Shown piece by piece: positions 1-11,539 of a stretch of DNA of 64,000 bases. The stretch spans positions 31,711 to 95,710 of the forward strand of contig NZ_JAATOO010000018.1 of NCBI RefSeq assembly GCF_011806575.1, given 5' to 3'. Each line of letters starts with the position of its first letter. Positions within the stretch are counted from its first letter, which is position 1. Made by a program: the position numbers and the translations under genes. The notes beneath the pieces were generated by a model. That model made no database searches. It saw only the letters and a list, made by a program, of their open reading frames with translations, and was not told where the DNA came from. The DNA is from Vibrio hepatarius (GTDB lineage: Bacteria > Pseudomonadota > Gammaproteobacteria > Enterobacterales > Vibrionaceae).

Positions 1-2790
1 CGCTTCGGTCAAGACACCGAATAAGTCACTTTGACCAAACGCTTCGGCTTGATGGTGTTGGCTGGCCGCTTTCACCGCATCATTCAATGACGCCATCATC
101 GCAGCGCGGTGTGGACCAAGACGGTCTAGCGCGCCCGCATAAATCAGCTTTTCAATTACGCGCTTGTTGACTTTTTTCAAGTCAATTCGCGCACAGAAAT
201 CAAATAGATCTTTGAAATGACCGCCTTTATTACGTGCCTCTAAGATCGCTTCAATTGGGCCTTCACCCACACCTTTAATCGCACCGATACCGTAGACAAT
301 CGCACCATCTTCATCAACGTTAAAACGGTATAAGCCCGAGTTGATGTCCGGTGGCAGCACTTTGAGCTTCATACGGAAACATTCATCGACAAGGCCAACG
401 ACCTTCTCGGTGTTATCCATATCGGCGGTCATTACCGCGGCCATAAATTCGGCTGGGAAGTGCGTTTTCAGCCACAACGTTTGATACGAGACCAGCGCGT
501 AAGCAGCAGAGTGCGATTTGTTAAAGCCGTAACCCGCGAACTTCTCTACCAAGTCGAAGATCTTCATCGCCAGTTCGCCGTCGATGCCGTTCTTCACCGC
601 ACCTTCTTCGAAAGTGGCACGCTGTTTGGCCATCTCTTCTGGCTTTTTCTTACCCATCGCACGACGCAGCATGTCCGCGCCACCCAAAGTGTAGCCAGAC
701 AAGACCTGTGCAATCTGCATTACCTGTTCCTGATACAGGATGATGCCGTACGTTGGGTCTAGGATCTCTTTAAGTGACTCGTGTTGCCATTTTTCATCTG
801 GGTAAGAGACGGCTTCACGGCCGTGCTTACGGTCGATAAAGTTATCTACCATGCCCGACTGCAGTGGACCTGGGCGGAACAAGGCTACCAGTGCGATGAT
901 GTCTTCAAAACAGTCTGGTTGCAGGCGCTTGATCAGTTCCTTCATACCACGCGATTCCAACTGGAATACCGCGGTGGTTTCAGAGTTTTGTAGCAATCGG
1001 AATGATGCTTCGTCTTCGAGCGGAATCGACTCAATGCGAACCGGAGGTTTTCCCTCTTTTTCCAAACGTGGATTAATCAGCCCTAATGCCCAGTCAATGA
1101 TGGTCAGGGTTCGTAGCCCCAAGAAGTCAAACTTGACCAGACCAGCGGTTTCTACGTCATTCTTATCAAACTGAGTCACCGGAAAGTGACCTTCCGCGTC
1201 GGCATAGATTGGCGCGAAATCAGTAATCGTGGTGGGTGAGATTACAACACCACCTGCGTGTTTACCGGCGTTACGTGTACAACCTTCAAGGATGCGACAC
1301 ATATCGATCAGTTCTTTGACTTCTTCGTCTGCCTCGTACAACTCTGGTAACGCAGGCTCGGCTTTGAAAGCTTTTTCAAGCGTCATCCCCGGGTCTGGCG
1401 GCACCAGTTTTGAAATACGGTCAACGAAGCCAAACGGATGGCCCAGTACACGGCCAACGTCGCGAATTACCGCTTTGGCTGCCATAGTACCGAAGGTGAT
1501 GATCTGCGATACCGCATCACGACCGTACATTTCCGCTACGTGATCGATCACTCTGTCCCGCTTATCCATACAGAAGTCGACGTCGAAATCGGGCATCGAA
1601 ACACGTTCTGGGTTAAGGAAACGTTCGAACAGCAAATCGTATTCAAGCGGGTCTAGATCGGTGATTTTCAGTGCATAAGCGACGAGAGAGCCGGCACCCG
1701 AACCACGTCCTGGACCGACTGGAATATCGTTGTCTTTCGACCACTGGATGAACTCCATTACGATCAAGAAGTAACCAGGGAACCCCATGTTGTTGATCAC
1801 TTCGAGTTCGACTTTCAGGCGTTCATCGTATTCTGGACGGCGTTTCGCGCGCTCTTCTTCGTCAGGAAATAGAAACTCAAGTCGCTCTTCTAAGCCTTCT
1901 TCCGATTTCTTCACCAAGAACTCGGTCTCTTCCATCCCTTCAGTTGGGAATGCAGGCAGGAAGTATTCGCCAAGACGCACCGTCACGTTACAGCGCTTAG
2001 CAATCTCAACACTGTTTTCTAGCGCTTCAGGGATGTCTGCGAACAACTCACACATCTCTTCTTCACTACGCAAGTATTGCTGAGGGCTGTAGTTCTTTGG
2101 ACGGCGTGGGTCTTCTAAGGTGTAGCCGTCGTGGATCGCAACCCGAATTTCATGGGCGTCAAAAAATGATTCGTCCAATATCACCACATCATTAGTGGCA
2201 ACAACGGGTAAGTCGACTTGCTCAGCCAGTTCCAACGCAAAGTGCAGATAGCTTTCTTCGTCCGCTCTACCCGTACGCGTTAGCTCAAGATAAAAGCGAT
2301 CAGGGAAATGCGTTTGATAGAATTCGACACAGCTTTGCGCGATAGCTTGGTTGCCTTTCAGCAGCGCTCTACCAATTTCGCCGCTTTTGCCCCCCGACAA
2401 GATAATCAAGCCTTCAGCCAATTCGGCTAACCAGGCTTTATCAATCACTGGTTGGTGTTGCACGTGACCACGAAGGTATGCTTTCGAAATCAATAGCGTC
2501 AGGTTTTTATAGCCGGTATTGTCCGCGGCGATAACAGTCAGCTTGGTGAGCTCGTCGCCAAACTCATCGGACTGCATCGCAAAGTCGGCGCCAATGATCG
2601 GTTTGATACCACAGCTATGCGCCGTACCGTAAAACTTCACCAAACCACATAGGTTAGTAAAATCGGTCAGGGCAACGGCGGGCATTCCCATTTCAGCCAC
2701 TTTCTTAACCAGAGGTGGCACTTTGGAAAGGCCATCAACCATGGAAAAGTCACTGTGTACTCGAAGGTGGATAAACTTAGGATCTGACAT
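1..2790 (-). CDS. dnaE: DNA polymerase III alpha subunit, 3' end cut by window edge
   Basis: This is the catalytic subunit of the replicative DNA polymerase. The N-terminal 930 codons are present and the rest of a protein of about 1,160 residues lies beyond the left edge. The start ATG at 2788-2790 gives [20 protein letters not shown], the PHP-domain opening typical of DnaE. The polymerase active-site segment [10 protein letters not shown] with its two catalytic aspartates lies near residue 400, as in E. coli. The gene follows rnhB on the same strand, as in the E. coli lpxB-rnhB-dnaE-accA order. No frameshift is visible. Confidence 0.97.
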   Translation of the reverse strand, partial: MSDPKFIHLRVHSDFSMVDGLSKVPPLVKKVAEMGMPAVALTDFTNLCGLVKFYGTAHSCGIKPIIGADFAMQSDEFGDELTKLTVIAADNTGYKNLTLLISKAYLRGHVQHQPVIDKAWLAELAEGLIILSGGKSGEIGRALLKGNQAIAQSCVEFYQTHFPDRFYLELTRTGRADEESYLHFALELAEQVDLPVVATNDVVILDESFFDAHEIRVAIHDGYTLEDPRRPKNYSPQQYLRSEEEMCELFADIPEALENSVEIAKRCNVTVRLGEYFLPAFPTEGMEETEFLVKKSEEGLEERLEFLFPDEEERAKRRPEYDERLKVELEVINNMGFPGYFLIVMEFIQWSKDNDIPVGPGRGSGAGSLVAYALKITDLDPLEYDLLFERFLNPERVSMPDFDVDFCMDKRDRVIDHVAEMYGRDAVSQIITFGTMAAKAVIRDVGRVLGHPFGFVDRISKLVPPDPGMTLEKAFKAEPALPELYEADEEVKELIDMCRILEGCTRNAGKHAGGVVISPTTITDFAPIYADAEGHFPVTQFDKNDVETAGLVKFDFLGLRTLTIIDWALGLINPRLEKEGKPPVRIESIPLEDEASFRLLQNSETTAVFQLESRGMKELIKRLQPDCFEDIIALVALFRPGPLQSGMVDNFIDRKHGREAVSYPDEKWQHESLKEILDPTYGIILYQEQVMQIAQVLSGYTLGGADMLRRAMGKKKPEEMAKQRATFEEGAVKNGIDGELAMKIFDLVEKFAGYGFNKSHSAAYALVSYQTLWLKTHFPAEFMAAVMTADMDNTEKVVGLVDECFRMKLKVLPPDINSGLYRFNVDEDGAIVYGIGAIKGVGEGPIEAILEARNKGGHFKDLFDFCARIDLKKVNKRVIEKLIYAGALDRLGPHRAAMMASLNDAVKAASQHHQAEAFGQSDLFGVLTEA

Positions 2791-2853
2791 GAATGGTTCC
2801 GCAAATAGTGCTTAATCGGAAAGATAATTTTGGTATTTTACGTGATATAAGAT

Positions 2854-2889
2854 CGGAGATATACCCTAATTCCGTAAGCGATATCTCCG
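2854..2889. repeat. 9-bp inverted repeat between rnhB and dnaE
   Basis: CGGAGATAT (2854-2862) and ATATCTCCG (2881-2889) are perfect inverted copies separated by 18 bases, just downstream of the rnhB stop. There is no T-tract on either strand, so a classical intrinsic terminator is doubtful. It may be an mRNA 3' stabilising hairpin or a Rho-linked structure. Confidence 0.45.
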
Positions 2890-2895
2890 TTTGAC

Positions 2896-3513
2896 TTATT
2901 CTAGACCAAGTGCGCGCTTCACTGGTTTGAAACTCTTACGGTGTTGGTCAATCACGCCGTGCTGTTCAATGGCTTCAAAGTGGGCTTTGGTTGGATACCC
3001 CTTGTGCTTGGCAAAACCAAATTCAGGGTGTTGCTTATCCAGCTCTTCCATTTCTTGGTCGCGGACGACTTTGGCTATAATCGACGCCGCGCTGATTTCT
3101 GCCACACGTAAATCGCCTTTAACCACAGCTTGCGATTGCATTGGCAATTGTGGACAACGGTTGCCATCAATCAACACAAAATCCGGAGTCACGTTCAAAC
3201 CTTCAACCGCACGCTGCATCGCAACCATGGTCGCTTGCAGGATGTTGAGCTGGTCGATCTCTTCTGGAGAACAACGTCCCACAGACCAAGCGAGCGCTTT
3301 GTGTTTAATTTCAGGTAACAAGGCTAAACGCTTCTTCTCTGAGAGTTTTTTCGAGTCATTTAACCCTTCGATTGGGTTGTTCGGATCCAGAATAACCGCG
3401 GCGGTTACCACATCGCCGACCAAAGGCCCACGCCCGACTTCATCGACACCCGCAATCAACTGATAGCCTTGTGGGTATTCAAATGGAGGAAGTTGTTTCT
3501 TTTCTTTTGTCAT
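2896..3513 (-). CDS. rnhB: Ribonuclease HII
   Basis: The enzyme cuts RNA in RNA-DNA hybrids and removes misincorporated ribonucleotides. The protein has 205 residues, the usual family length. GVDEVGRGP at residues 22-30 carries the first two carboxylates (D24, E25). D116 in LIDGN and D134 in KGDLR complete the DEDD metal site with the same spacing as in E. coli. The start follows the lpxB stop by two bases, so the genes are translationally close. Confidence 0.97.
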   Translation of the reverse strand: MTKEKKQLPPFEYPQGYQLIAGVDEVGRGPLVGDVVTAAVILDPNNPIEGLNDSKKLSEKKRLALLPEIKHKALAWSVGRCSPEEIDQLNILQATMVAMQRAVEGLNVTPDFVLIDGNRCPQLPMQSQAVVKGDLRVAEISAASIIAKVVRDQEMEELDKQHPEFGFAKHKGYPTKAHFEAIEQHGVIDQHRKSFKPVKRALGLE

Positions 3514-3515
3514 AA

Positions 3516-4664
3516 CTATTCGTAATCTTTGCCAATCAAGTGGAGAACCGCTTTTGCCGCTTGTTTATCGGCGTCTTTGCGGATCCAATGATGCATTTCG
3601 GTGAACTTGTCGACCATTTGGTTGCCTTCTTCACCAAGCAAGCGTTCTACTTCAACCGCGAGGTTATCGACCGTGCATTCTTCCTGAAGAAATTCTTTAA
3701 CCAGTTCTTGGTCGGCTAAAATATTTGGCAGAGAAACGTATTTTGTTTTCAGCATCTTACGCGCAAGAAAAGCGGTAAATGCGTTGACTTTGTACCCCAC
3801 CACCATCGGGCGTTTAATCAGCATGCATTCGAGTGCAACCGTGCCCGAAGCGAGCATCACGGCATCAGAGGCGGTAATCACGTTACGCGCGGTGTCGTCA
3901 ACCAGCTTGAATTCCAGCTCTGGGGCAAACTCTTGCCAAGCTTGCTCAAACTGCTCTCTGCGCTTTTGATTAACCAGTGCAACAACAAAGCCGAGATCTG
4001 GGTACTTTTGTTTGAGTCTCTGACAGGTTTCGATAAAAGGCTGAGAGAGCATTTTCAGTTCGCTGCCACGACTTCCTGGCAGAACCGCAAGCCAAGTTTT
4101 ATCTTGTTCCAGACCCAGTAGCTCACGCGCTGGCGCTTTTTCAGATACCAGCGGGATAGAGTCCGCAAGCGTATGACCAATGAACTCACACGGCACCTGG
4201 TATTGATCGTAAAACGCTTTCTCAAACGGTAGAAACGCCAAGACTAAATTGGTTGCCGCTTCAATTTTGAAAATGCGTTTTTGACGCCATGCCCAAACCG
4301 AAGGGCTCACGTAGTGAACGGTTTTGATCCCGGCCTGCTTGAGGTCTAGCTCCAATCGCAAGTTGAAATCTGGTGCATCAATACCAATAAAGACGTCTGG
4401 TGGGTTGTCGGTGAAGAACTTCACAAGCTCCGCTTTCACTTTCAACAGGCGCGGTAAACGACCAAGCACTTCAACCAGCCCCATGACGGCCAACTCTTCC
4501 ATATCGAAAAGTGACTGACAGCCTTGCGCGATCATTTTAGGTCCACCGATACCGACAAACTCTGCATCAGGGTATTGCTGTTTTACGGCTTTGATAAAAC
4601 CTTCGCCTAGCGTGTCACCTGACAACTCGCCAGCGACAATGCCTACTCGTAATGGTCTGTCCAT
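3516..4664 (-). CDS. lpxB: Lipid-A-disaccharide synthase
   Basis: The enzyme joins UDP-diacylglucosamine and lipid X to form the lipid A disaccharide at the inner membrane (Raetz pathway). I chose the ATG at 4662-4664 ([17 protein letters not shown]), giving 382 residues, the E. coli LpxB length. A TTG two codons upstream is open but unnecessary. The GELSGD motif, the [11 protein letters not shown] segment and LPGSRGSE are all typical of LpxB. An intrinsic terminator-like hairpin separates it from lpxA, unusual within this operon. Confidence 0.97.
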   Translation of the reverse strand: MDRPLRVGIVAGELSGDTLGEGFIKAVKQQYPDAEFVGIGGPKMIAQGCQSLFDMEELAVMGLVEVLGRLPRLLKVKAELVKFFTDNPPDVFIGIDAPDFNLRLELDLKQAGIKTVHYVSPSVWAWRQKRIFKIEAATNLVLAFLPFEKAFYDQYQVPCEFIGHTLADSIPLVSEKAPARELLGLEQDKTWLAVLPGSRGSELKMLSQPFIETCQRLKQKYPDLGFVVALVNQKRREQFEQAWQEFAPELEFKLVDDTARNVITASDAVMLASGTVALECMLIKRPMVVGYKVNAFTAFLARKMLKTKYVSLPNILADQELVKEFLQEECTVDNLAVEVERLLGEEGNQMVDKFTEMHHWIRKDADKQAAKAVLHLIGKDYE

Positions 4665-4698
4665 ATCCAATCATTCAACTCTATTGGTATAAAAACAC

Positions 4699-4732
4699 AA
4701 AAAGACCGTAACCTAACGGCTACGATCTTTTT
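4699..4732 (-). terminator. Terminator-like hairpin between lpxA and lpxB
   Basis: On the minus strand, a run of A, a long stem with CGTA/TACG and CC/GG cores and two or three G-U pairs, a GTTA loop and then CTTTTT form an intrinsic-terminator shape. It lies after the lpxA stop and before lpxB, so it would attenuate rather than abolish lpxB expression, or lpxB has its own promoter. Confidence 0.7.
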
Positions 4733-4751
4733 AATCAATCACTTACTAAGC

Positions 4752-5540
4752 TTAGCGAATAACGCCACGCTCAGAAGTTTCCACGAAGTCTAAGAAGTGC
4801 TTAATCGATGACCACTGCTGTGCCATCTCAGTTAAGATTTCTTTTGCTTCTGCTTGAGTTTTACCTGAACGATAAAACTCTTTGTATGCGTTACGCAGTG
4901 CTCTCAGCTCATCTTTCTCAAAACCGTTGCGCTGCAGGCCAACCAAGTTAAGACCAAATGGTGTCGCGTGGTTGCCTTGCGCTAAGACATAAGGTGGTAC
5001 GTCTTTGACGACCGCAGAACAACCGCCAACGTAACTAAACGCACCCACTTTACAGAACGGATGAATTGCCGATAACGCCATAACACCAGCTGAATCTTCA
5101 ACTGTCACGTGACCGCCAAGGATCGCATTGTTACCAATGTGAGTGTTGTTACCAACAATCACGTCGTGGGCGATATGAGCGTTAACACAAAGCAGGTTGT
5201 CGTCACCGATAACCGTTGTAGCTTTATCTTGCACAGTACCACGATGGATCTGTACCGCTTCACGGATAACGTTACGGTCACCGATAACAACCGTCGTTTC
5301 TTCGCCACCGTATTTCTTATCTTGGTTTTCTTCACCAATTACCGCGTGAGGAAAAATGCGGTTTTCTTTACCAATGGTCGTGTGACCTTTGATAACCACA
5401 TGAGACATAACCTCTGTACCCTCACCGATAGCAACAGTACCAGAAATGTATGTGAAAGGACCGACGGTCACATTCGCAGCTATGGTTACATCACCCTCAA
5501 TAACCGCTGATGGGTGAATTTGAGCAGATTCATGAATCAT
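4752..5540 (-). CDS. lpxA: UDP-N-acetylglucosamine acyltransferase
   Basis: The enzyme performs the first step of lipid A synthesis, moving a 3-hydroxyacyl group from ACP to UDP-GlcNAc. The ATG at 5538-5540 gives MIHESAQIHPSAVIEG and 262 residues, exactly the E. coli length; a longer frame upstream overlaps fabZ. Left-handed beta-helix hexapeptide repeats fill the first 180 residues. The NAHIAHD segment carries the catalytic histidine. The start is one base from the fabZ stop, consistent with coupled translation. Confidence 0.98.
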   Translation of the reverse strand: MIHESAQIHPSAVIEGDVTIAANVTVGPFTYISGTVAIGEGTEVMSHVVIKGHTTIGKENRIFPHAVIGEENQDKKYGGEETTVVIGDRNVIREAVQIHRGTVQDKATTVIGDDNLLCVNAHIAHDVIVGNNTHIGNNAILGGHVTVEDSAGVMALSAIHPFCKVGAFSYVGGCSAVVKDVPPYVLAQGNHATPFGLNLVGLQRNGFEKDELRALRNAYKEFYRSGKTQAEAKEILTEMAQQWSSIKHFLDFVETSERGVIR

Positions 5541-5541
5541 A

Positions 5542-6000
5542 TTAAAACTCTCGGCGAGCACATTTAAGTTCTGCAGAACATACTACGTCACCGTCAACTT
5601 TCGCTACACCGTTAAATGCAGCAATGCCGCGACGTTCTTTTATAAATTCTACTTCAATCACGAGTTGGTCACCTGGAGTCACAGGCTTACGGAATTTAGC
5701 CCCGTCTACGCTAGCAAAGTAGTACAGTTCATTCTCTGTTGGAGCACCGAACGATTTAAATGCCAACAGACCCGTTGCCTGTGCCATTGCTTCTAAGATC
5801 AGTACGCCTGGAAATACAGGTAGTTGAGGGAAATGACCTGTAAACTGAGGTTCATTCACTGAAACGTTCTTAATTGCCGTTAGGTATTTTTCTTCTTGGT
5901 AATCCGTTACGCGATCAATCAGTAAGAATGGGTAGCGATGAGGTAACAGTTCCTGAATTTCAGTGATGTTCATCGTTTTCTTTTCAGTAGTCAAAGTCAT
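5542..6000 (-). CDS. fabZ: 3-hydroxyacyl-[acyl-carrier-protein] dehydratase
   Basis: The enzyme dehydrates 3-hydroxyacyl-ACP in fatty acid elongation and competes with LpxA for 3-hydroxyacyl-ACP, which explains the shared operon. The hot-dog fold protein has 152 residues from this start, close to the E. coli 151. [14 protein letters not shown] and [20 protein letters not shown] hold the catalytic histidine and glutamate. An internal ATG (5971-5973, MNITEIQ) is a less likely start because homologues keep the upstream residues. Confidence 0.97.
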   Translation of the reverse strand: MTLTTEKKTMNITEIQELLPHRYPFLLIDRVTDYQEEKYLTAIKNVSVNEPQFTGHFPQLPVFPGVLILEAMAQATGLLAFKSFGAPTENELYYFASVDGAKFRKPVTPGDQLVIEVEFIKERRGIAAFNGVAKVDGDVVCSAELKCARREF

Positions 6001-6123
6001 ATTCCTATGTTGAATGCTAAGGTGTGTTGAAATTTCGCAGCGAAACTTAATTGGTTATAAACACCATCTAGACAGGGTAAACACACCCGAAATGTTATTT
6101 TTTTACTGGCAGCATTATAGACG

Positions 6124-6151
6124 AAAAAGACCCGCACTTCGCGAGCCTTTT
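6124..6151 (-). terminator. Terminator-like hairpin between lpxD and fabZ
   Basis: The minus strand has AAAGGCTCGC, loop GAAGT, GCGGGTCTTT and a further T-rich run, a 10-bp stem with two G-U pairs. It lies in the 165-bp lpxD-fabZ gap, so fabZ-lpxA may have a promoter in the same gap. Confidence 0.7.
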
Positions 6152-6165
6152 CAATCAGAAAGGGG

Positions 6166-7197
6166 TTATGATTCCTCTTTCTGCTCCATTAGCTTCTCGA
6201 CAGCTTTCAGGCGCTTGTTCATTTCATCAATACGATGAACACGAGCAGCCGTCTTACGCCACTCTCTATTGGTTTGCAATGGAATCCCCGAAGAATACAT
6301 ACCTTTCTCTTCGATACTACGCATCACCATCGCCATACCAGTGATCGTTACGCCATCAGTGATTTCAATATGACCATTAATCACTGACGCACCACCGATA
6401 ATACAGTACTTGCCAATCTTAGTGCTGCCAGCAACAATCGTACCACCAGCCATTGCAGTACCATATCCGATGTGTACGTTGTGTGCGATCTGCATTTGGT
6501 TATCAATAATGACGTTGTCTTCGATGACCGTATCGTCCAACGCACCACGGTCAATCGTGGTACATGAACCAATTTCCACGCGGTTACCGACGCGAACCGT
6601 ACCAAGTTGAGGGATTTTAATCCATTCACCTTTGTCGTTGGCGTAGCCGAAACCGTCAGAGCCGATAACGGTGTTAGCTTGGATCAAACAATCGCTACCA
6701 ATGACCACTTCATGGTAAATACTAACGTTTGCCCAAAGCTTAGTGTTAGCACCGATAGACGCATTTTTACCGATAAAACAACCTGCGCCGATCACCACGT
6801 TGTCAGCCAGTTCAACACCTGATTCAATCACCGCATTAGCACCGATCGATACGTTAGTACCCAATTGTACGTCTGCAGCCACAACCGCTGACGGGGCAAT
6901 CTGCTCCGCAGGGCTTGGTGTTGTATCTAGAGCTTGCGCTACTTTTGCAAATGCGACGTATGGGTCATCGACAACTAACGCATTGCCAACACAAACGTCT
7001 AGCTGCGCTTGTTTAACCATCACAACGGTCGCTTTACATTCCGGTAAATGCTTCGCGTACTTTGGATTAGACAAGAAAGTCACGTGACCTTCTTGCGCTT
7101 TGTCCATTGGCGCTACCATAGTTACTGTGGCTTCTGCATCCCCGTGCAGCACGCCCCCGGTAATGTTAGCCAAATCGGCCAAAGAAATTGTAGTCAT
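6166..7197 (-). CDS. lpxD: UDP-3-O-acylglucosamine N-acyltransferase
   Basis: The enzyme performs the third step of lipid A synthesis, adding the N-linked 3-hydroxyacyl chain. The 343-residue protein matches family length. An N-terminal uridine-binding domain (about 1-100) is followed by a hexapeptide-repeat beta-helix (about 105-290) and a C-terminal helix ([14 protein letters not shown]). [11 protein letters not shown] contains the catalytic histidine. It sits between skp and fabZ with only six bases to the skp stop. Confidence 0.97.
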   Translation of the reverse strand: MTTISLADLANITGGVLHGDAEATVTMVAPMDKAQEGHVTFLSNPKYAKHLPECKATVVMVKQAQLDVCVGNALVVDDPYVAFAKVAQALDTTPSPAEQIAPSAVVAADVQLGTNVSIGANAVIESGVELADNVVIGAGCFIGKNASIGANTKLWANVSIYHEVVIGSDCLIQANTVIGSDGFGYANDKGEWIKIPQLGTVRVGNRVEIGSCTTIDRGALDDTVIEDNVIIDNQMQIAHNVHIGYGTAMAGGTIVAGSTKIGKYCIIGGASVINGHIEITDGVTITGMAMVMRSIEEKGMYSSGIPLQTNREWRKTAARVHRIDEMNKRLKAVEKLMEQKEES

Positions 7198-7203
7198 AAT
7201 TTA

Positions 7204-7713
7204 TTATTTAAGTTGTTTGATTACTTTTTCTGAAATGTTGTATTCAGGCTTGCCGTATTGCATTGCTTGGATATCAACGATTAGGTCGTAACCTTCTTTT
7301 TCAGCCACTTTCTTAACTGCGTCTTGAATAACTTTAAATAGTTTTTGCTTCTCTTGCGATTCACGACGAGCAGTCGCTTGCTCTAAAGCTTGCGCTTTTA
7401 CTTTATATTTGCTGTCTAGCTGAGCGATCTCAATACGCAGTTTTTCGATCTGGTCGTCACCAAGTAACTCACCATCACGCTTAAGCTTTTCAATTTTAGT
7501 CTTAGCTTGAGCTTGAATTGATTTTAGTTCATCAACCTTGTCTTTGAACTCGCTTTGCATTTTTTGGGCAACAACTTCACGCTGAGGAAGAGATTGGAAT
7601 ACTTGCGCTGTATTTACGTAGCCAACTTTTTGCGCCGCTTCAGCAGCATTTGCAAACATTGACGACGTCATCACTAGAAGGCTTAGACCAGCCGCTTTAA
7701 TCATTTTATTCAC
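7204..7713 (-). CDS. skp: Periplasmic chaperone Skp/OmpH
   Basis: Skp holds unfolded outer-membrane proteins in the periplasm for delivery to BamA, encoded directly upstream. I chose GTG at 7711-7713 (VNKMIKAAGLSLLV), because GAGGA stands seven bases before it; the ATG three codons later would have poor spacing. The 169-residue protein has a signal peptide ending near ANAAEA, then a short beta part (KVGYVNTAQVFQ) and a long Lys/Glu/Gln-rich coiled coil forming the tentacles. The longer open frame upstream lies inside bamA. Confidence 0.93.
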   Translation of the reverse strand: MNKMIKAAGLSLLVMTSSMFANAAEAAQKVGYVNTAQVFQSLPQREVVAQKMQSEFKDKVDELKSIQAQAKTKIEKLKRDGELLGDDQIEKLRIEIAQLDSKYKVKAQALEQATARRESQEKQKLFKVIQDAVKKVAEKEGYDLIVDIQAMQYGKPEYNISEKVIKQLK

Positions 7714-7729
7714 TATATTTTCCTCTGTA

Positions 7730-10141
7730 TTAGAAGGTTCTTCCGATGGTGAAAGTGAAGAATTCTTCATCATCACCTTCGTATTTTTCAATTGGTTTCG
7801 CTACCGAGAACACCAATGGTCCCATTGGAGACATCCATTGCAACGCCGCACCGTATGACGCGCGGTAGTTTGTCGGATCCGAGTAGTCATCATAGTAACG
7901 CTGGCCGTCGTAGGCTGAGTCGTAATCAAACTCGGTATCCCAAACACTCGCCGCATCGATAAACACACTGGTACGGATTTGGCTACGTGCTTCGTCTGAA
8001 GCAAATGGGGTCGGAACAATCAGTTCCATACTTGCCAACGCCACTGCGTTACCACCAACCGAGTCATCCGTTGCGTTCACACACGAATCGGTAGAACACA
8101 AAATCGGGTTACTGTTGACTGTATATACTGCTTTCGGACCCGCACTGTTCGAGCGGAAACCACGTAAGGTAGTAAAACCACCTGCGTAATAGTTTTCATA
8201 GAATGGGAACAGGTTGTCGTTACCATCCGTTTGGCCATAACCATTACCGTAACCCAAACGACCACGCATCAATAGCGTAAATTCGTGTTTCTTGGTTAGC
8301 GGAATGTACTGACGCACGTCGTATTGCACTTTAAAGTACTGTGCGTCTGAACCCGGTACCGTCGCTTTCGCAAAGGCACGTTGATAGTTACCCGCTGTTG
8401 GGAAGTAACCACGGTTCAAGTTGTTACGCGTCCAAGCAACGTTCACATCAAAATCGTTGGTGATGATATCGCCGTCTGCTTGGTCGATACTTTGGGCAAA
8501 TAGCTGCGCCTGATCGTAAGTCGGTACGTTACCGATCTTGTTATGGGTATAACCAACACCAAACTCAAAACGGTTCAATTCATCAAACGGGAAACCCCAG
8601 GTTAAGCTGGTGCCGTAACTTTCGTTGGTATAGTCAACGATACCCGCTTCTTTAGCTTCAAACTGGTTATAGAAAACTTTACCGCCTAAGCTGACACCAT
8701 CAAGGTTCCAGTATGGGTCGCGGTAGTCCAAGCTAACGTTTTTCTGGTAGTCGTTCATCATCGCACTGACACCAACACGGTTACCAGTACCCAAGAAGTT
8801 ATCTTGCTGCAGACCGACCTGGAAGCTCACACCCGACTCAGTGCCATAGCCGATACCAAAGTTGATGCTGCCTGAGTTCGCTTCTTTAACGCTGTAAACC
8901 AGATCAACTTGGTCTTCACTGCCCGGAACACGCACAGTTTGCACGTCAACCGTTTCAAAGAAACCTAAGCGGTTAAGACGGTTCTTACCCGTTTCAATTG
9001 ACTTAGAGTTCAGCCAGCTGCCTTCCATTTGACGCATTTCACGGCGCAATACTTCATCTTTAGTCGCGTTGTTGCCGACAAAGCGAATATCACGCACGTA
9101 AATTCGCTTACCAGACTCAACGTTGACAACCAGCGAAACTTCTTGAGTTTCATCGTCAAACTCTGAAATAGTGCGCACTTGTGGATACGCGTAACCAGCT
9201 TCACCTAGTTGTCGCTTAACGCTTTCTTCTAGGCTTGTCACCGCCGAGCCGTTATACAGCTCACCCATTTCGAAGGTAACCAGTTTCTCAAACTCATCGT
9301 CTCCAGACGGAAGGTCACCGCGAAATTTCACATCCTTAACGGTATAAGGTTTGCCTTCATCCAAGACTAAGGATACGTATACACCCTTTTTGTCAGGAGA
9401 AATTGAGACTTGAGTAGAATCTATCTTAAATTTCAGATAGCCACGGTCGAGATAGTAGGATTTAAGTGCTTCTAAATCCCCTGCCAGTACTTGTTTCTGG
9501 TACTTATCATCCGCGAGGAAGTTCCACCATGAGACATCAACATTAAGCTCAAAACGGCTCAAAAGTTCGTCATCGGTAAAGACTTCGTTACCGATAAAGT
9601 TGATTTGTTGAATCTTGGCAGAAACGCCCTCAGAGAAGACAAACTTAAGGTCAGCACGGTTTCGTGGTAGTGGTGTCACTACCGCTTTTACGTTTGCGTT
9701 GTATTTACCAACACTGTAGTAAAAGTCTTCCAAACCTTTTTCGATGTTTGCCAACGTAGTGCGGTCAAGCGCTTCGCCCACACGAACATCTGACGCTTCT
9801 AAGTTTTGCGTTAGCTGTTCTTCTTTGATCGCTTTGTTACCAGAGAATGAAATACTGGAAATCGTTGGACGCTCTTTGACTTGAACGACAAGTACATCGC
9901 CTTCACGTAGTACTTTGATATCTTCAAAGTTACCCGACGCATACAGCGCTCGGATGATCTGTGAAACATCTTGATTGCCAATCGTGTCACCGATACGTAC
10001 TGGCATTTTCAATAATGCCGCACCTAACGTAACACGTTGTAAACCTTCTACCTGAATATCCTGAACAACAAAGTTCTCAGCACCATTTGCGCTTACACTA
10101 GTTGCTAGCAACGTGGCAAACAGAATCTTTTTCATCGCCAT
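7730..10141 (-). CDS. bamA: Outer membrane assembly factor BamA
   Basis: BamA is the central Omp85 protein of the BAM complex, which inserts beta-barrel proteins into the outer membrane. The 803-residue protein has a signal peptide ([18 protein letters not shown]), five POTRA domains over roughly residues 22-420 and a 16-strand barrel to the end. It ends in FTIGRTF with the terminal phenylalanine signature. Two ATGs two codons apart (10141 and 10135) are possible starts. The rseP-bamA-skp-lpxD order is that of E. coli. Confidence 0.98.
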   Translation of the reverse strand: MAMKKILFATLLATSVSANGAENFVVQDIQVEGLQRVTLGAALLKMPVRIGDTIGNQDVSQIIRALYASGNFEDIKVLREGDVLVVQVKERPTISSISFSGNKAIKEEQLTQNLEASDVRVGEALDRTTLANIEKGLEDFYYSVGKYNANVKAVVTPLPRNRADLKFVFSEGVSAKIQQINFIGNEVFTDDELLSRFELNVDVSWWNFLADDKYQKQVLAGDLEALKSYYLDRGYLKFKIDSTQVSISPDKKGVYVSLVLDEGKPYTVKDVKFRGDLPSGDDEFEKLVTFEMGELYNGSAVTSLEESVKRQLGEAGYAYPQVRTISEFDDETQEVSLVVNVESGKRIYVRDIRFVGNNATKDEVLRREMRQMEGSWLNSKSIETGKNRLNRLGFFETVDVQTVRVPGSEDQVDLVYSVKEANSGSINFGIGYGTESGVSFQVGLQQDNFLGTGNRVGVSAMMNDYQKNVSLDYRDPYWNLDGVSLGGKVFYNQFEAKEAGIVDYTNESYGTSLTWGFPFDELNRFEFGVGYTHNKIGNVPTYDQAQLFAQSIDQADGDIITNDFDVNVAWTRNNLNRGYFPTAGNYQRAFAKATVPGSDAQYFKVQYDVRQYIPLTKKHEFTLLMRGRLGYGNGYGQTDGNDNLFPFYENYYAGGFTTLRGFRSNSAGPKAVYTVNSNPILCSTDSCVNATDDSVGGNAVALASMELIVPTPFASDEARSQIRTSVFIDAASVWDTEFDYDSAYDGQRYYDDYSDPTNYRASYGAALQWMSPMGPLVFSVAKPIEKYEGDDEEFFTFTIGRTF

Positions 10142-10180
10142 ATGTGTTTTAGTTATTCCTTACTACAACCTTTGCCTCGT

Positions 10181-11539
10181 TTAAAGACGAGCAAAATCAT
10201 TGAAAATCGCCACTGCCATAAGAGAGAAGATAATTGCCCCGCCAATGCGGTACCCCATTTCCTGGACTTTTTCAGGAACAGGACGTCTGATTACAGCCTC
10301 AATAGCAAAAAACAATAAATGTCCGCCATCCAACATCGGTAACGGTACAAGGTTAATGATCCCTAAGTTAACACTAATCAGCGCTAGAAAGCCGAGGAAA
10401 TATACCAGTCCATAGTCGGCGGTGGTTCCTGCTCCTTTCGCGATTGAGATTGGTCCGCTCAGGTTGTTTAATCCTACATCGCCAACAATCAGCTTTTTCA
10501 ACATGCTGATGGTTAGCCCAATCACTTGTCCGGTTTTTTCAATCGCTTTGCCGACTGACTCTACAGCACCAAACTGTAAGTCGAAACGGTAGCTTTCAGG
10601 CCACTCAGCTACTTCTGGAGCGATGCCTGCAAAACCAATTTCACCTTTACCCTTAACCTCACGACTGTCAGGAATAATGGTGATGTCGAGACGTTCAGCC
10701 CCGCGTAAAATTTCTAACTGCAACGGTTTATTGGGGTGTTGCTGGATCGAGTCGACAACTTGTTGCCAGCCAGTTATGGCTTGTCCATTGATTGCGACTA
10801 TCGTATCCCCCACTTGCAAACCAGCATGCGCTCCCGCACTGTCTTGCGAGATGTTCACTAGCTTGGTTGAGATTTCTGGTGTGAATGGCACAAATCCAAG
10901 CGCTGACATAGCAGACTGCTGCTCAGGGTCAAAGTTCCAATCGGTTAAGTCAAATGTGAGGGTTTGCTCAACTCCAACGCCATCTGCAGGGGCAACCGTC
11001 ATGGTCAGACGCTCATCGCCGATATGAGAAATCAGCCCCATATTGACCGATTCCCAGTCTGCGGTTTTGACGCCAGAAATAGACTTAAGTTCCATCCCTT
11101 GCTCTAACCCTGCATCTGCAGCAATAGAATAAGGGGTAATTGGACCAACGACGGGTTTTACCGCTGGTACGCCGATGATAAAAACTAGCCAGTAAGCAAC
11201 GATGGCGAACAAGAAGTTAAACGCCGGCCCTGCAGCCACAATCGCGCTACGCTTCCACAATGGTTTTTTATCGAAAGCAAACCGCTGCTCAGACTCCGGC
11301 ACATCATCTACGCGCCCGTCTAACATTTTGACGTAACCACCTAACGGGATCACCGCTAGGCTGTACTCTGTACCGTCTTTACCGACTTTGCTCCAGATGG
11401 ATTTACCAAAACCAATAGAAAACTTTTCTACTTTGACCCCACAACGACGCGCTACCCAAAAGTGGCCAAACTCATGAACGGCGACCAGAATACCTAATGC
11501 GATAATGAAGGAAACAAAGTTCCACAAGATACCCGTCAT
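10181..11539 (-). CDS. rseP: Site-2 intramembrane metalloprotease RseP
   Basis: RseP cuts the anti-sigma factor RseA inside the membrane to release sigma-E and also clears signal peptides. The 452-residue protein has HEFGH at residues 22-26 in the first membrane segment, two central periplasmic PDZ domains, and [12 protein letters not shown] with the third zinc ligand near the C-terminus. The start overlaps the dxr stop by four bases. Placement just before bamA links the sigma-E response to outer-membrane assembly. Confidence 0.97.
   Translation of the reverse strand: MTGILWNFVSFIIALGILVAVHEFGHFWVARRCGVKVEKFSIGFGKSIWSKVGKDGTEYSLAVIPLGGYVKMLDGRVDDVPESEQRFAFDKKPLWKRSAIVAAGPAFNFLFAIVAYWLVFIIGVPAVKPVVGPITPYSIAADAGLEQGMELKSISGVKTADWESVNMGLISHIGDERLTMTVAPADGVGVEQTLTFDLTDWNFDPEQQSAMSALGFVPFTPEISTKLVNISQDSAGAHAGLQVGDTIVAINGQAITGWQQVVDSIQQHPNKPLQLEILRGAERLDITIIPDSREVKGKGEIGFAGIAPEVAEWPESYRFDLQFGAVESVGKAIEKTGQVIGLTISMLKKLIVGDVGLNNLSGPISIAKGAGTTADYGLVYFLGFLALISVNLGIINLVPLPMLDGGHLLFFAIEAVIRRPVPEKVQEMGYRIGGAIIFSLMAVAIFNDFARL

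Noticed and set aside
2891..3463. Long plus-strand ORF opposite rnhB
   Set aside because: It is a mirror frame of the conserved rnhB gene; composition and lack of ribosome site argue against it.
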